A DNA stretch of 6,191 bases, from positions 1 through 6,191 of the forward strand of contig CAKOMS010000035.1 of NCBI GenBank assembly GCA_934096735.1. Reading direction: 5' to 3'. Below, piece after piece: positions 4,958 to 6,191 of this stretch. Source of the DNA: an uncultured Bacilli bacterium. Its GTDB lineage: Bacteria; Bacillota_I; Bacilli_A; RF39; UBA660. Each line of letters opens with the position of its first letter. Position 1 is the stretch's first letter. The position numbers and the translations under genes are program-made. The notes under the pieces are model-generated. The model was not told the DNA's origin and ran no database searches. It worked only from the letters and a program-made list of their open reading frames with translations.

Positions 4958-6191
4958 ATGGAATTATCTTATTAACTGCATTTAGGTAATGATAAAAGCA
5001 AATCTATTAAAACAAGACAAGAAGCAAAGAATACTCTATCAGGTACTACGTCTAAAAATAATAATGCTATTCAAAATGTTAAGCAATTAGGAAAAGTTAT
5101 TCATCACAATTTAAGACAATATGATAATAATCAGGAACTAATTAAAACTATCAAAGGTTCAAATGATATTGTTAAAGATGTTAAAGAATTATATTTAGAT
5201 TTATTTGATGAAGCAAGACTTGAATATAATAATAAACAAACAAGAGATGATAGAAAGATAGATAACTACTTTAATAAAATAAGTAATGATACAAAACATG
5301 ATCTAGCTTGTGAAATAGTTATTGAACTTGGAAATATGGAATATTGGGATGAGAAAAGCTTAGAATATAAATATGGGATGACACAAGTATTTGAACAACA
5401 ATTAGAAGATATACAAGAAATTGTTCCAGACTTTTATATTGCTAATGCTACTATACATTTTGATGAACACTCTCCTCATATGCATATAGTTGGAGTTCCA
5501 GTAAAAGAAAATTGTAAAACTGGTTTATCAAGACAAGTTGGAAAAACTTCTATTTTCACAAAAGAATCACTAGTAGTTATTCAAGATAAAATGCGAGAAA
5601 GATGTATTAATGAATTTAATATTGCTTATGGTATGGATTCTAAACTTAAAGAAAAGCAGAAAGGTAAAAATAGAGATATTACTCCATTTGAAAGAAAACT
5701 CTTTAATGAAAGAGTTAAGGGATTAAAACAAGAAATATCTAATCTTCAAAATGAGGTATCTAATTTAGAAGATAATAAAGAATCTATTAACAAACAAATA
5801 ACTAAACTTTCCAAAGATAAAGATGATATAAAAGATGAAATTAATAAAAAGAAAAAAATTAATAATAAAATTATTATTAAGTCTAAAAATCAACTTTGGG
5901 ATGAGAATGAAAAATTAAAAGAAGAAAATGAGGATTTAAAAAGATTAAGCTATCAGTATGAGAATAGATATAATAGTTTAAAAGAAAAAACTGATTATCT
6001 TATTTATCATTTAAATAAGGTATTAAGAAAATTACCTGAATTTATTCAAAAGATTGTTGAAAGATTATTTAATTATAGCGGCTTAAATTTAAAATATTTT
6101 AAACAACAATATGGTTCTGAAGTTAAAAGAAAAGAAGAAAGCAGATTTAAAGGATTCAATCTATTTAATAAAAAAGAAATTGAAAAAGCAA
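4958..6191 (+). pseudogene. MobV-family relaxase (Mob/Pre), in-frame stop at codon 6, 3' end outside window
   Basis: MobV relaxases nick oriT and start transfer of mobilizable plasmids and elements. After ATG 4958 (SD AGGGGTG, 4943-4949, 8 nt upstream) the frame reads MELSY, then TAA (4973-4975), then LHLGNDKSKS and stays open to the window end, about 411 codons in all. Numbered from that ATG, HNLR (50-53) fits MobV motif I with the catalytic His, and HFDEHSPHMH (167-176) is the metal-binding HxDExxPHxH motif. Residues ~250-348 are a Lys/Glu-rich coiled coil, as in MobV C-terminal parts. No ATG, GTG or TTG occurs in frame between the stop and ATG 5336, which lies after motif I, so re-initiation would not restore the enzyme. 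TAA ends other genes here, so it is not a sense codon. A single-base change or a sequence error could explain it. Confidence 0.8.

Larger units (their letters stand above)
3421..6191 (+). mobile_element. Candidate integrative/mobilizable element fragment next to ssrA
   Basis: Downstream of the tmRNA gene, a frequent insertion target for mobile elements, the gene content changes from conserved housekeeping genes to an unknown small protein, a large serine recombinase remnant and a MobV-type relaxase with a structured region in front. Recombinase plus relaxase is typical of mobilizable elements. No attachment-site duplication can be identified because the far end is outside the window, so both ends given are only the limits of what is visible. 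The damaged recombinase and the stop codon in the relaxase suggest decay. Confidence 0.5.

Noticed and set aside
3395..6191. CRISPR array, toxin-antitoxin pair or restriction/defence genes in the accessory half.
   Set aside because: No regularly spaced repeats and no recognisable nuclease, toxin or Cas motifs were found; the only identifiable families are the recombinase and the MobV relaxase.

Overview
The window is very AT-rich, every recognisable gene lies on the + strand, and it splits into a housekeeping half (1 to about 3394) and an accessory half (about 3395 to 6191). The low GC, a 5S rRNA of only about 105 nt, heavy use of AAA/AAT/TTA codons and Firmicutes-type Shine-Dalgarno (SD) sequences suggest a Bacilli/Mollicutes-related bacterium, perhaps an uncultured gut lineage. 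TGA is a stop (tsaB and rimI both end in TGA overlapping the next start), so this is not the Mycoplasma code. The taxonomic placement is inference.

Housekeeping half: the 3' end of a 23S rRNA is followed by a 5S rRNA with no tRNA between them, and then by a strong intrinsic terminator. A perfect -10 box lies on that terminator's T-tract and would start the tsaE message almost at its ribosome binding site. tsaE, tsaB, rimI and tsaD follow as a tightly packed operon: 12 nt gap, 4 nt ATGA overlap, 4 nt TTGA overlap. TsaB, TsaD and TsaE are the bacterial complex that transfers threonylcarbamoyl to A37 of ANN-decoding tRNAs; RimI is the usual acetyltransferase companion. Next comes ssrA (tmRNA) with its own extended -10 promoter, an encoded CCA end, a readable tag frame ending PVYA and its own terminator.

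Accessory half: directly behind ssrA are a 90-aa unknown protein with a small Cys cluster; a promoter, 25-aa leader ORF and terminator laid out like a translation-controlled attenuator; a 269-aa large serine recombinase remnant lacking its catalytic and zinc-ribbon parts; a 236-nt non-coding stretch full of inverted repeats, possibly an oriT or structured leader; and a MobV-family (Mob/Pre) relaxase gene that runs off the window and has an in-frame TAA at codon 6. Together these look like the decaying or fragmentary end of an integrative/mobilizable element next to the tmRNA gene.

No complete new system is provable here. The least explained pieces are the attenuator-like leader in front of a catalytically dead recombinase, and the structured region before the relaxase.
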